Shown here piece by piece: positions 25,852 through 37,730 of a stretch of 64,000 nucleotides of DNA. Position 1 is the stretch's first letter. Every line of letters starts with the position of its first letter. The DNA is from Elysia chlorotica (lineage: Eukaryota; Mollusca; Gastropoda; Plakobranchidae). The translations under genes were made by a program, and so were the position numbers. The DNA is taken from positions 187,754 to 251,753 of the forward strand of contig RQTK01000172.1 in NCBI GenBank assembly GCA_003991915.1, given 5' to 3'. The notes under the pieces are model-generated. The model ran no database searches. It worked only from the letters and a program-made list of their open reading frames with translations, and was not told the DNA's origin.

Positions 25852-26348
25852 NNNNNNNNNNNNNNNNNNNNNNNNNNNNNNNNNNNNNNNNNNNNNNNNN
25901 NNNNNNNNNNNNNNNNNNNNNNNNNNNNNNNNNNNNNNNNNNNNNNNNNNNNNNNNNNNNNNNNNNNNNNNNNNNNNNNNNNNNNNNNNNNNNNNNNNNN
26001 NNNNNNNNNNNNNNNNNNNNNNNNNNNNNNNNNNNNNNNNNNNNNNNNNNNNNNNNNNNNNNNNNNNNNNNNNNNNNNNNNNNNNNNNNNNNNNNNNNNN
26101 NNNNNNNNNNNNNNNNNNNNNNNNNNNNNNNNNNNNNNNNNNNNNNNNNNNNNNNNNNNNNNNNNNNNNNNNNNNNNNNNNNNNNNNNNNNNNNNNNNNN
26201 NNNNNNNNNNNNNNNNNNNNNNNNNNNNNNNNNNNNNNNNNNNNNNNNNNNNNNNNNNNNNNNNNNNNNNNNNNNNNNNNNNNNNNNNNNNNNNNNNNNN
26301 NNNNNNNNNNNNNNNNNNNNNNNNNNNNNNNNNNNNNNNNNNNNNNNN
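25852..26348. other. Assembly gap (497 N)
   Basis: Run of N flanked by (ATT)n on the left and (TC)n on the right. A 235-codon frame crossing it is meaningless. Confidence 0.99.
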
Positions 26349-26557
26349 TCTCTCTCTCTCTTTCTTTCTAAATTCTGTGTTGTAGTGGACAGATACATTG
26401 TTGTAAGACTTTTACATTATTGATTTTTATTTGTGCTGCGCCTGCGAATCATAGCCTTTAGTCTAGGCTCTTTTTTAATTTTGTGAATTAGATGTATCAA
26501 AAGTTTGCGGTATATTTTCAGTTGGCTCTCTCAATTGATATCTCTCTATAATATATA

Positions 26558-26616
<59 letters not shown>

Positions 26617-26720
26617 GTCTATTTAGTTATCTCTCTTATTTACTTTAATTCATTGTTGTGCTCTCTCTCCATCTCCCTCTCCCTATCTCCTTCTTTCTTT
26701 CTCTATCTCCCTCTTTCTCT
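26349..26720. repeat. (CT)n tracts right of the gap
   Basis: Short (TC)n at 26349-26370, then (CT)n at about 26559-26616 and more pyrimidine-rich sequence to 26720. Confidence 0.85.
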
Positions 26721-27389
26721 TGGACGTGTATTCTTATAGGGTTGTTTTGTCTCTAACCGGTGTAACTCCGTTGTTGAAATAGCAATTTTTACTTAATTTA
26801 TTTCGAAAAATAAAAGCGGTACCTGATGTAAGTCAATACCTTTAACACAGTGAACTTATTATCTCAGGTTATGTTAAAACATGGATCTATATGTGCATTA
26901 CAGTATTTTAAGAAATTCGTTTACAACTATAAACTGTTTAACTCCTAATACAAAAAACCCACAACAAAACAAAACACACAGACCATGTCAAGGCATTTTA
27001 AAAACATCAAATTGAAAACATTCGACTTTTATTACTACTCACATGAGGGGTGAGAAAAAAAAACCTTTTAAAAATAGAAGTATGCAAAGAATGCCCTGTA
27101 GATCACAAAACGGTGTTTTTGTGCTGCCCCATGTACGATAACTGATTTGGTAGGCCACCTTTTGGTAAATAAGTCGATTAACTAGGGAATCAATTAAAAA
27201 TGCCCGTATTTGTTGTTTGTTATATTTCATCAAGTTCACTCATCTAACGAAATGAAAAAAAAAATTGGTCTTTTAAAATTGATAGGGAATACACAAGAAG
27301 AAAATTTACTGAAAACTAAATGAGTAGCTTATTCAGAGCGTTTCAATTGCCATTTTTTATTATAATACCAATCACTCTTTTAATTAGCA
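26721..27389. other. Intergenic, no gene seen
   Basis: AT-rich; leads into the LINE fragment without recognisable RT sequence. Confidence 0.6.
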
Positions 27390-27852
27390 GTCTTACAAGG
27401 CCTGACACAGGCCGAACTGAACAAAAGTGACGCTTTCCATCAGAAACAACTGCGAACAGTCCTAAACATCCACTACCCTACATAATTTTCCAACAAAACG
27501 CTATGCAAAAAATGCAACGAAAAACCTTTATCCACCCACATAGTAGAAAGCCATTGGCGTCTATTCGACCATATTTTGCGCAGAGATAAAGATATACCAT
27601 CGAACAAGGCCATGGAGTTATACTTCACCCGCTTCGAAAAGGGATTTAGGGAAAGACCAACTACAACCCTACCAAGTGATCCTCAACAAACACCTATCAT
27701 GCACCCACAATCTTTCACTGAAAACAACTCAAGACTTGAACCGCATACGTTCACTAGCACAGGAACGTGATCAATGGAGATCATTCATTTAGCACATTGC
27801 AGAGATTGCTGAGGCGTCCCGATCTGATGACCAGGATGCGAAAGGCAAATAA
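27390..27852 (+). pseudogene. LINE (non-LTR retrotransposon) ORF2 C-terminal fragment
   Basis: Decayed 3' end of a reverse-transcriptase ORF. Reads VLQGLTQAELNKSDAFHQKQ, then LRTVLNIHYP, an in-frame stop at 27483, SNKTLCKKCNEKPLSTHIVE, HWRLFDHILRRDKDIP and RPTTTLP; a frameshift near 27675-27690 moves to a frame reading LNRIRSLAQERDQWRSFI, a stop, then HIAEIAEASRSDDQDAKGK. The Q-L-R...YP, HILRRD and LAQ.R..WR motifs are typical of the region after the RT domain in non-LTR retrotransposons widespread in molluscs and cnidarians. The catalytic RT and endonuclease are absent (5' truncation). Clade not resolved. Confidence 0.8.
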
Positions 27853-28629
27853 GTCAAAAAGTCACAAGGCCATGATCAAATATCGTCGTCATAATTCTCA
27901 GTCAGTAGTGCTCTTGCCTAACACATTCTGCACTATATTATTGCACTTACTGGTTGTAAGTGAAAGCTGTGAGTCCAAGGTGGACTAATTGAATAAGGTG
28001 AAAACATGAAAATAGTATTATTAACGGAAATATAAATCTTTTACACGCAAGGAATCACCAAATTTGAATACACTAAAAAAATTTTAAAAAAAAGGAAAAA
28101 AGACGAGAAAAAAAGAAAGAAAAAAAAACAAATGAAAACAAATAATAGTTATGAGTGGTACTTGACACCTGGATCTACACAAATGACAATATTAGTTTGC
28201 ATAAGGCATAGTTTGTGTATACACCTAATCGTGTCCTCCTATTGAGATTTCTATAGTGCGCTTAAATAAAATACGGTAAATATCCTCACTGGATTGAAAT
28301 CTTTGCCTCTCCACATAACCGAGAAGATGATAATATAATTAATAATCAATAAAAAATTAATATAAATTTTTAATTGTTTAAGACAAAATAAACTACATGG
28401 CACATTTTTTTAAAAAGAAAACCGATATCTGATTCTTTAAGTTCAAGGCTACCGGTATTTTTTAAGTGTGATGTGCACCTTTCTTTTCCTTTTTTTTCCT
28501 TTCATTTTTGTTTTGTTTTCCAATTGTGTGTGTGTGTGTGTGTCTGTATGTATCACTTTCCCCATAATATTTTCAAGGCATTTCTTTTTAAAATAAAAGC
28601 ACGGGATCCTGCGTGGCATTGTAATTGAA

Positions 28630-28682
<53 letters not shown>

Positions 28683-28952
28683 CTGGACGGAAAGAGAGAT
28701 ATGTGTAAAATAAATATATATATAGAGAGAGAAAAACCTTCAACATAAAAATGTTGAAATGTAAAAATAAAAAACAAAACGGAGAAAAAAAACACGCTTT
28801 TCCTTGTTCTAGAATCTCCTGCGGCTGGTCGTGTTTGTAAATAAAACAAAATTTGAATGTCTGTCTGGTTAACAGTGACACCTCTCCGGAAAAAGTATTT
28901 GTTTGCTGAGAGAGGCAAAGCAGGCAGTACACTATAGCTTATATCCGCTATT
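27853..28952. other. Intergenic with (TG)n and (GA)n
   Basis: (TG)n at about 28526-28543 and (GA)n at 28636-28679. The first 130 bp may be the 3' UTR of the LINE fragment. Confidence 0.6.
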
Positions 28953-29210
28953 GATGGGTGCGGTGGTCCAGGGGTAGAACATCGGCTTACGACACAGAAG
29001 GTCCCGAGTTCGAATCAAGGCTGTTGCGTTCCCTACTGGCTGGGTCGGTGTCAGCATTATGTGTCCGGCTGAGACAGGAGTCATGGTGTCCCCGACCTGT
29101 CTCGTGTGTGGCAGCACATAAAATTGTCATACGTCCGTCTTGGAGCCCGTCCACAATATAGTCTATACAGTGCTGCTGTTGGACGTTAAACCAACCCAAC
29201 TAACCAACCA
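28953..29210 (+). mobile_element. tRNA-derived SINE family A, full-length copy
   Basis: Best full plus-strand copy. Pol III A box tggtccagggg at 28964-28974 and B box gagttcgaatc at 29006-29016, then the body marks ctggctgggtcggtgtcagc, ggctgagacaggagtcatgg, gtgtggcagcacataaaatt, and the tail gttggacgttaaaccaaccc. There is no poly(A) tail; the 3' end is a CCAAC-rich run. Flanked by an 11-bp target-site duplication, tatccgctatt (28942-28952) and tatccactatt (29211-29221), one mismatch. Length about 258 bp. Confidence 0.9.
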
Positions 29211-29242
29211 TATCCACTATTACCTGACTATTTTTAATTCGG

Positions 29243-29370
29243 TGTCATGGTACGTAGCTCTGTGTGATGGGCGTATGACTTACACACTGAAGATACAATG
29301 CTAGGTTTGAATCTCAGCCAGTGCCCAACTCGAGGAGAGTTGCCCTTTACATCTCTTGCATCAGGGTCAA
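29243..29370 (+). mobile_element. tRNA-like SINE head
   Basis: Plus-strand tacgtagctctgtgtgatgg with B box aggtttgaatctc, then a short body ending near aaaggcgctgtgagtg. It lies 30 bp after the full-length family A copy. Family not recognised. Confidence 0.45.
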
Positions 29371-29631
29371 AGAAAGGCGCTGTGAGTGTGAAGAAACGGA
29401 AAACCATCACTAACTCCAGTGACGATGATGATGATGGTGATGGTGGTGATACCGATTTAGTACTATAGATTTGCTTGTTTTTCTTTATTTTAATTACTGC
29501 ACTAATGCTGTAGTTTTGATAATTTATTTACTTCGATTTTATGCTATGGTACTGACAATGCATCTGTCATTTTGATAAAAGAGGGATGTTTAAAGAGAGT
29601 TTTTAAAAGGACGCTTTAACTGAGGGCTTGA

Positions 29632-29885
29632 TTTGAGTTTAGTTGGCTGCCTGACATCCAACGCCAGCACTGTATGGTCTATAATGTGGACGCGCCCCAA
29701 GACTGGCTTCTGAAATTTGTATTTTCTGCCAGACAGTAGACAGGTTGGTGACACATAAACTCTTGGCTTAGTTGGTCAAATTATACTGACACCGATACCA
29801 CCAATAGGGGACAAAATTTCCCAAATAAATGTTCGAACCTAGGACCTTCCGATCTAGAGATGACGCGCAACCACTATAGCCAGTT
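29632..29885 (-). mobile_element. SINE family A, old copy
   Basis: Minus-strand copy recognised by cctgacatccaacgccagca, gtggacgcgccccaagactg, tatactgacaccgataccac and a B box in gttcgaacctaggacc. It is strongly diverged through the rest. Confidence 0.7.
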
Positions 29886-32502
29886 CGTTATGACAGAGTT
29901 TTTAGTTGTGCTGATGATCGGGTGTGGGGAAAAATGGGGAAAAACTGGAACTAGAATCCTAGGTTTGTGAGAGGAGAGGCGATTGAGGGTGAAGAGAAGT
30001 AAAAAACAAATAATATACCAAATGGGAAACAACATTAATTTTCACGCAACACAAAAACCTTGACGGGAACAGAAAAACGTAGGATAAAGAGAAATGCAAT
30101 ATAGCAACAAAAAAAAAGAGACAATATTCAACCCAAAACGTAGCTTATAATGAAAGTGCGAAAAGAAGAAGGCAAACGTGGGGATAACGCGAAGAACTTT
30201 AGATTTTAAGAGTGATGAAGAGAGCGTTTTGAAGCATGTTGCCACATTTAGAGTGCGGTTATTTTAGCCTAAGGCTGAGTCGAGTATTTTGGCTTAATAA
30301 GCCAAATAAAAAAGCGCAGATTTGCGGAAGACAGAGTGAGGCAGAGGAACAGATGGTGGAGTGGGAGGTATTACGCTGGAGAAGGGAAAAAAACGGTTTA
30401 GAGTGCCACACCCTTGCCCTTTGGGCATTAAATTCACAATTTGGGAAATCCCCAACAGAAAATTTCCTGCTTTGATTATATTTTTCTACCTACTTATCTG
30501 GAATTTTTATTAGTTCGAATCCAAAATAATATCGATTCCATGTCATTTTCGTTTTCTTTACCTCTTTGGAGAATGTTTGTTTTCTTCTCATTTATAATTA
30601 ATTTTACCCACGGCAATGCATGCGTTGCATTATATTCTCGATTATTTTTGTGTAGAAATGTTTCAGCAATCAATAATTTCAACGATGATGAAGGCAGAAG
30701 CCAATTTTTTTTCGGAACGTCTTGGTTCTTAAATAAAGCGTTTTCGTTTGACCACGTGTGAAATTGGGCTATAATTGTCTTTACACAGGATATACCAATT
30801 AAATTTACCTATGAGGTACTAGTGATGTTATTTGTTCCGCCATTTGGCTAGGAAACATTTATAAACTCTTACATCTTTACATTTTAATTTGGATATTGTA
30901 TGCGTTATTTCATTTTTTTTTGTCTTCTGAGTTCATTTAGAAGTTTTAAACGCATCTAATATCTCATTTAAAAAAATCTAAAAATCTTCTTGCAAGCTCT
31001 CCTTCTATATATTTTGTATCACTATTTTCCTCCCTCACTTTTATCTCTCCTCACCTCTCGTTTTCTCAGCTCTTTCCATCATTATCTTTGACTTCATAAA
31101 TCGCCTCAACAGGATAGCCACAAGGCTTGACGCAGGCCAATCCATTACGATGTGTTGCCCCCAAGAGAAATGGAAAATACAGTTTCTGTGCAATGCAGAG
31201 ATACAGCTATTTAACACAACGATATTCAGGCATAAGCTTCTGTGTTCGTTAGTTACCATAATTATAAAGTAGAAGCTCTATTTAGAGGTGTGATGCGGCA
31301 ATGGATCTCCCAAGAGACGCGTTTTTTTTCTTCAAATATATCACTAAAGTTAATGTAAAGAAAAATTCAATAGCATCGAAGTTCTTAACTCAAACCGGAA
31401 GTAAAATCGCACAAGCCTGTAGACATTCTAAGCTTTGATTTAATGTCTCTCAAGTCCGTAAGCGAGCCTTGAAGGATGTCAGAAGTTTTTACTTTTTACA
31501 TCTCCTCCAGACTATAATAAAGCCGTATATTATACACGACAACACGACAAGGATTTGGTATTTAAACATCACCTTATCCAATCTACAATACTTTTACAGG
31601 ATATGTATAATTTGGTATTTGTATAATCAAGGTGCACCATTGAGCTGAGCATGAATTATGTTCTTGTTTTTTATGTCCTAGATTCATCTAAGAAACTCTA
31701 AGATGCGTGTCACAGAAAAATATTTTTTTCAAGAGAAGTAAAGTCCTGCACTGCAGATAATTATGTGATGTGGTTGGTATCTTACGCTTTAACTGTTTTC
31801 TGTGCTAATGAGGTCCTTAGATTTAGCAAGTAGCAATCTAGTACTGGGTCTGAATCTTCTCTTCCATGCACTGGTTCATATTTTTTTTTTACGAAAGCTG
31901 AATTGTAACTTCGAATGTTATGTTCGTCCACCACCCATATGTGACATCTGCTGCCTGTTTGATTTTGTAACATGAACAGAAATTTTAATGAACCCGGGTT
32001 GTCATAGCTGCAATGAAAAGCATAGTTTATTTGAGGCATTAAAATTCAGCATACGTTTTTTGTCAAACTACAACACACACAGTCCATAAAACTGGACAGT
32101 GGTGCACAATACATCGCGGAAACAAAGTAATTAATTTCGACATAAATATAATCTTTGTGAACACGTGTTTTTATGGCTTCAACGTAAAAGTATGATTTAT
32201 TAACAAGCTACGATGTTTGAATGAACTTCTGTTTCAAAAGCTGCAATGAAAAGCATGATTTAATTTAGGCATCGTTTTTCTGTTAAAAAGTAATGCGCGC
32301 ACTCTATAATACACAGACGCACATGGAATTTCAAAATACGTACGGAAAATAATATAGATGTTTTTTGTGTGCATATCTGTTGCAGCAACTTGTCCAGTTA
32401 TTGCTCGTATGTGTAGTGATTCATAATAATTTTAAGGTTTGTTCAGAGCTTGTAGTTTGAATTCCAAAAATCTAAGGAACAGTTTTGTTTAATTTGGCAT
32501 GT
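29886..32502. other. Intergenic, 2.6 kb, no gene seen
   Basis: Open frames up to 106 codons (30441-30761) without recognised similarity. Confidence 0.65.
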
Positions 32503-32640
32503 TGGTTTTTTTAAGTCTATCGTCATTTAGGCTGTATTGGGATTCTGAAAGGTTTACCTGCTGCCACACATATGTATTGTCAGGATAACAGCGATTACGT
32601 TCTTCTGATACCAACCTAACCAGTAGGGAACGACATCCGA
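32503..32640 (-). mobile_element. SINE family A remnant
   Basis: Diverged minus-strand piece: ctgctgccacacatatgtat and gataccaacctaaccagtag remain recognisable. It ends where a (GTAT)n array begins. Confidence 0.55.
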
Positions 32641-32647
32641 CAAATCC

Positions 32648-32840
32648 GTATGTATGTATGTATGTATGTATGTATGTATGTATGTATGTATGTATGTATG
32701 TATGTATGTATGTATGTATGTATGTATGTATGTATGTATGTATGTATGTATGTATGTATGTATGTATGTATGTATGTATGTATGTATGTATGTATGTATG
32801 TATGTATGTATGTGTGTATGTATGTATGTGTGTGTGTGTA
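32648..32840. repeat. (GTAT)n microsatellite, about 45 units
   Basis: Nearly pure tetranucleotide run ending in GT. Open in several frames because the unit gives Met-Tyr-Val-Cys (plus) or Ile-His-Thr-Tyr (minus) repeats; none is a gene. Confidence 0.98.
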
Positions 32841-33141
32841 CTCCAACCTATCTATTATTGTCTTAGGGAAATGTATCTGTTTCTCTGCCTATTTCTCTCT
32901 TTTTTATGTTTCTCCTTCTAAATTTATGTGTTACTGTCTGTCTGGTCTGTTTGTCTGTATGTATGACTGTCTTTTTCTAATTCTTCTTTTCTCTCACTCT
33001 ATCTCTCTCTTTCTTTCTCCATCCTTATGTCGGTCTATCTACCCCTATATCCACATAATAGTCATCTATGTTTTTCCCCACTCCCCTTCCTTCTTTTTCA
33101 CCAACTATACCTTTGTCTCGCTGTGGAATTATCCTCCCCCC

Positions 33142-33142
<1 letters not shown>

Positions 33143-33210
<68 letters not shown>

Positions 33211-33222
33211 TCTCTCTCTCTG

Positions 33223-33313
<91 letters not shown>
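33143..33313. repeat. (CT)n microsatellite, about 170 bp
   Basis: Long CT run with two short interruptions (near 33208 and 33221). Confidence 0.98.
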
Positions 33314-33315
<2 letters not shown>

Positions 33316-33384
33316 TTTCTCCTCTCCACGACCCCCTAACTCCAACTGTTTGTCTCCCGCCCCATTCTCTGTCTTACACTTCAT

Positions 33385-33597
33385 TTAGCCCTTAACCAAT
33401 TCTGACCATCGGGCATTGCCATTGCCGAGGCACGGGCCCGAGCTTTGTACTCGATGGTTGTCCGGCCTGGGCCCCTCTCATCCTGGTGCCATTCTCTAAT
33501 CCACAGAGCCCACTGTAAGTTGCCAGTGTTGGCCCCACCGATAAGGGTCAGGGATTAACAGACGGAATCTCCACGTCTGTGAGAACTAGATAACCGA
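33385..33597. other. GC-rich unique stretch
   Basis: About 175 bp richer in G and C than the surroundings, between a (CT)n array and a minisatellite; no frame or known family recognised. Could be a piece of an unrecognised repeat. Confidence 0.35.
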
Positions 33598-34250
33598 TTT
33601 ACGAAAATAAGGAAAACCTTCACGACAGAAACTTTCGTTTGCTTCTACAATTTTACAGGGCGGATCTTTTTGTATAAAATATGTCTTGATTCTTCTCACG
33701 ACTAACAAAAATAAGGAAAACTTTTACGACAGAAACGTTCGTTTGCTTCTACAATTCTACAGGACGGATCTTTTTCACTGTACGTAAAAATGTCTTGATT
33801 CTTCTCACGACTAACAAAAATAAGGAAAACTTTCACGACAGAAACGTTCTTTTGCTTCTACAATTCTATAGGGCGGATCTTTTTCACTGTATGTAATATG
33901 TCTTGATTCTTCTCACGACTCACAAAAAAAGAAAAAAACTTTCACGACAGAAATTGAGAAACGTTCTTTTGCTTCTACAATTCTACAGGACGGGTCTTTT
34001 TCACAGTACGTAATTATTATGTCTTGATTCTTCTCACGACTAACAAAAAAAAAGGAAAACTTACAAGATAGAAACATTTTTTTGCTTCTACAATTCTACT
34101 GGACCGATCTTTTTCACTATTATGTCTTGATTTTTCTCACGACTAACAAAAATAAGGAAAACTTTCACGGTAGAAGCGTTCATTTGCTTCTACAATTCTA
34201 CAGGACGGATCTTTTTGTATGTAATATGTCTTGATTCTTCTCACGATTAT
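33598..34250. repeat. Minisatellite, about 100-120 bp unit, 6 copies
   Basis: Unit holds aataaggaaaactttcacga, cgttcgtttgcttctacaat, tacaggacggatctttttca and tgtcttgattcttctcacga. Copies begin near 33598, 33703, 33812, 33920, 34042 and 34144. Length differs mainly in the A-run and in the segment after ctttttcac. Confidence 0.95.
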
Positions 34251-34692
34251 TGAAAGTTCTCGTGTTAACTTTTTTTCTACCTTTGTAAGAAAAATGGGGG
34301 ATGAAGCTTCTGTCTGTTGTGCGACGTTGTCTTTTTGTGTTTCTCCGTTTTAATTTACATTATTGTTTTAAGAGACAATATATAGGCGGTATTTCTTTTT
34401 TAATCTTTATGTGGCATTTCCTAAGTTTAAAAGTGAAAGAAATAAATAACAAAGGAATTATTTGTCCATAATATTTAAATTAAAAAATGAGAGTCAGCCA
34501 CTTTCCATCTTTCTTTAAAAAAAAGTTTCGGTGACTGTAGAGTCAGAGCACCCGCCAAAATTTAAGAGACGAGATGTTGGCGCATTTGAACCCCAACTTG
34601 TTAAAACAGCTCAGTATAGAGTATCATCTTTTTTAATCAGAATAGAACAAAATCTTTAAATCCGAAATGATTTGAGACAGTATGGTACTGAC

Positions 34693-34695
<3 letters not shown>
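34251..34695. other. Intergenic, no gene seen
   Basis: AT-rich unique DNA. Confidence 0.6.
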
Positions 34696-34758
<63 letters not shown>

Positions 34759-34925
34759 TTGGGTTAGACTGGAAGGGCAAGAGAGGATCCAGAACGACTT
34801 TTAGAATTACAAAACACCACTAAGATCAAAGCTAGCGACCTGAAGCCTTCATTACACAAAAATGTAATTAAATAACAAAGTGTATAAAGATAAAAAAAAA
34901 AAGGTAAAAAGAAAGGTAGATAAAA

Positions 34926-34958
<33 letters not shown>

Positions 34959-34990
34959 AGAAATATTATTGATAATAATAATAATCATAA
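34696..34990. repeat. Two (AAT)n tracts
   Basis: (AAT)n at about 34696-34757 and 34928-34956, with further partly degenerate AAT words to 34990; about 170 bp of ordinary sequence lies between. Confidence 0.9.
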
Positions 34991-35126
34991 TAATAAGTAC
35001 ATTTTTATACCGTCTTTCATTGTCTTTCATCTGTTTTGTTGTTTCTTACCGTATACAGCTGGTCCAGGTTATATATATATATCGTAGAAGGTCTTCAAAA
35101 TTAAAGTTTGACTATTATTTTAAAAA

Positions 35127-35298
35127 ATGCGCACTTTACAGAGCCAGATACACAGACAGAGGGGAGACAAGGACCTGCTTCTGACATACTGACACCGACA
35201 CAAGGAAACTTTTAATTGGGAACAGGGCGGTCCCATCAGGAAACGAACCAGTAAATCCCGATTGTAAGGCAGACGTTCAACCATTGAGCCACATTTTC
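35127..35298 (-). mobile_element. SINE related to family A with a different tRNA-like head
   Basis: The body mark catactgacaccgacacaag relates it to family A. The head, read on the minus strand, is tggctcaatggttgaacgtc with B box tggttcgtttcc, a different tRNA-like promoter from the usual family A head. Confidence 0.6.
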
Positions 35299-37437
35299 CT
35301 TTTACTTTATTATGTTTGTCTAGTACTCAATTATTTAAAACTATCCACCATATACGCTTGCGAATAAGCATAGCGATGAAAACAAATATTGAAAAAACAA
35401 AACAACAAAACAAAAAAGCACCATAAAATCACTTAATCTATCATTAAAATATTGTGATAAAAGTCAAGTTTAGGTTCCCATCATAACGTTTTATGTGCTG
35501 TTTACAAAACTTTTCATACATAAAAGAAAATAATTATCGAAACATGGCCTACCGTCTGTGAATTCATTTTCAAAGCTTTTGCACTATAATGACCTCATTA
35601 AAACGTATCCAGGAAGAAGGAAAAAAATGGTATTTTCAAAAATATTATTTTGTCAAATTAAGATAATTAAAAAAAATGCGTATTTACAACGGGTTATTTT
35701 TCGTCACTTTTTTCTGTTCCCTTCGTTTCCACTTCGTTATGTCTATCTATCTATCTATCAATCCTTTTATCTAGCATTTTATCTGTTCACATAATAATTT
35801 ATCAATTCATCTCTCCTTATCTACGTATTCACCAATCAATCTATTTTTTTTAATCTTTTATATCTATATCTATATATATATATCCATTCATCTGTACATT
35901 TATTCGCCTATCTTTCTATCTATCGATTTATTTTTCTGTCTGTCGGTTTACCGTTTTACCTGTTACATCTATATTAATTTATATATGAAATATTTCCGTA
36001 CTAATAAAAATATAATAAACTCTGGATGTCATGTTGTAATATTTCTTCTATGTTATTTCTATCCGCATGAGACATTTGAACTCAGAATAAAATTATGTTA
36101 TCTATGCACTAAAAGTTGACATCACATTATAGCATAAGGCAATCAGTGCTAATGGCGTGTAGACAGTTCGTGTTGCATTCGGCTATTACGGTTATATAAT
36201 AATAATTGTTGTACACTGGTGCATCGCCTCAGCGACCTAATGAGGCATTTAGTTGTCTGCGACCTTCCTTTATGGCAGTTGCTTCTAGAATCTTTTGTTT
36301 GTTGGGCCGCTGTTGACAATCGCCCCCACGACGATCTATAATCTAATGAATTTATGAAGAAATGAGTTCGCCGAGCAATATTCTAATGGAACATAGTGCC
36401 CGCAATGCTTAAATCAAATGTATAACGCACTAGGCAATATTTATCATCATTAGTTTTGCAGGGCACAGCTAGCTATAGCTTGTAGGCATGTTTTAAATGT
36501 TTCCATTAATTCGTTTAGAAGATGAATAATGCCACGCACTTTTTAAGACTTGGTGCTGCTAAAGTACTGGTGCCAGGTACATAAAAGGTTTTCATCGAAC
36601 ATGGCGTGATTGCGTGGGTGAGGTTATTAAGGTATTAAGCTGACCGGTACAAAATTGTTTTTTTTTATTATTAATCGGAGTTTTATTTTAATTTTTTTAA
36701 ATTTCCGGCTCGAAAATCCTGTCTTGTGGCATTTATTAATATAATTGAAAAGGGATTAACTAAGAATGAATCATTTCGTAGGATCAGTAAAAAAATTAAG
36801 TGATCGATAGCAATATGACCCTGAGTTTTATGGACGCATCTTTTTGAGTTGTCTATACTAAAAAGTAGAAATTAATGACCAAAATGTTACAAAATAGTAA
36901 CAATAGTCTCCAGCTGATTTACTTACACAATAATCATGTATTGATCTATATAATTTGAAATAATTATGCTATTTGAAAAAAACCATCATGATGTGTGGTT
37001 TCGATGCGTTGCAACCTATAATAATGAGTGTGAGTACAGTAACCAATGAGGAAATTTCAGATAGTATTTGTTATGGCCCGAACTTTTAATCTAGGTCGCA
37101 GAATGGAAGATTGTGTGCCACTTTTCTAACTTCCTTACTGCCAGCTTTACATTGATTTTGCCCCACTTTTCTTTTACAATAATGTGGTTATTGCTTCACC
37201 AATTACTTCAACTTCAGAAATTGTTCCTATAGTTTCTCACATACTGATTTCTTAAAAAGATATCCCATCTTTTAAACAAAACTCATTTTCGTAACCTTTT
37301 GGGGATTAAAAATACATTGCCGAAATTGCCTATAAATATACGCGTTTGATCCAATCTACTTAGGAAAATACGTTTACACGATCATCATAGGGCTGAAAAG
37401 TTTCGCCTGTTCAATAGGAATCTGATGATTCATGTAG
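35299..37437. other. Intergenic, 2.1 kb, no gene seen
   Basis: AT-rich, with degenerate (TATC)n at about 35738-35950. The stretch 36180-36500 is more balanced in composition, without a frame. Confidence 0.6.
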
Positions 37438-37450
37438 ATCAAGGACTAAG

Positions 37451-37691
37451 ATGAGTTGAGTTGGTTTTAACGTCCAACATCAGCACTATATAGACTATAT
37501 TGTGGACGAGCCCCAAGACAGACGTCTGACAATTTTATGTGCTGCCACACACGAGACAGGGCGGGGATACCATGACTCCTGTCTCAGCCGGTCACAGTAT
37601 ACTGACACCGACCCAACCAGTAGGGAACGCAACCGCCTGGATTCGAACTCGGGACCTTTTGCATCGGAAGCCCCTGGACCACCACGCTCCC
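37451..37691 (-). mobile_element. SINE family A, young copy with perfect TSD
   Basis: Minus-strand copy with all body and tail marks. It is flanked by a perfect 13-bp duplication, atcaaggactaag, at 37438-37450 and 37692-37704. About 12-15 bp are missing around the A box (the head reads gcatcggaagcccctgg where other copies have gccgatgttctacccc between). The perfect duplication and low divergence suggest recent insertion. Confidence 0.92.
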
Positions 37692-37730
37692 ATCAAGGAC
37701 TAAGAACGCTTAACCCTGCAGGGCAGTAGA

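Noticed and set aside
25691-26398. 235-codon minus-strand frame
   Set aside because: It runs across the N gap and an (ATT)n tract (poly-Ile).
32616-33339. Long frames coding Met-Tyr-Val-Cys and Ser-Leu repeats
   Set aside because: They are translations of (GTAT)n and (CT)n arrays, open in several frames and both strands.
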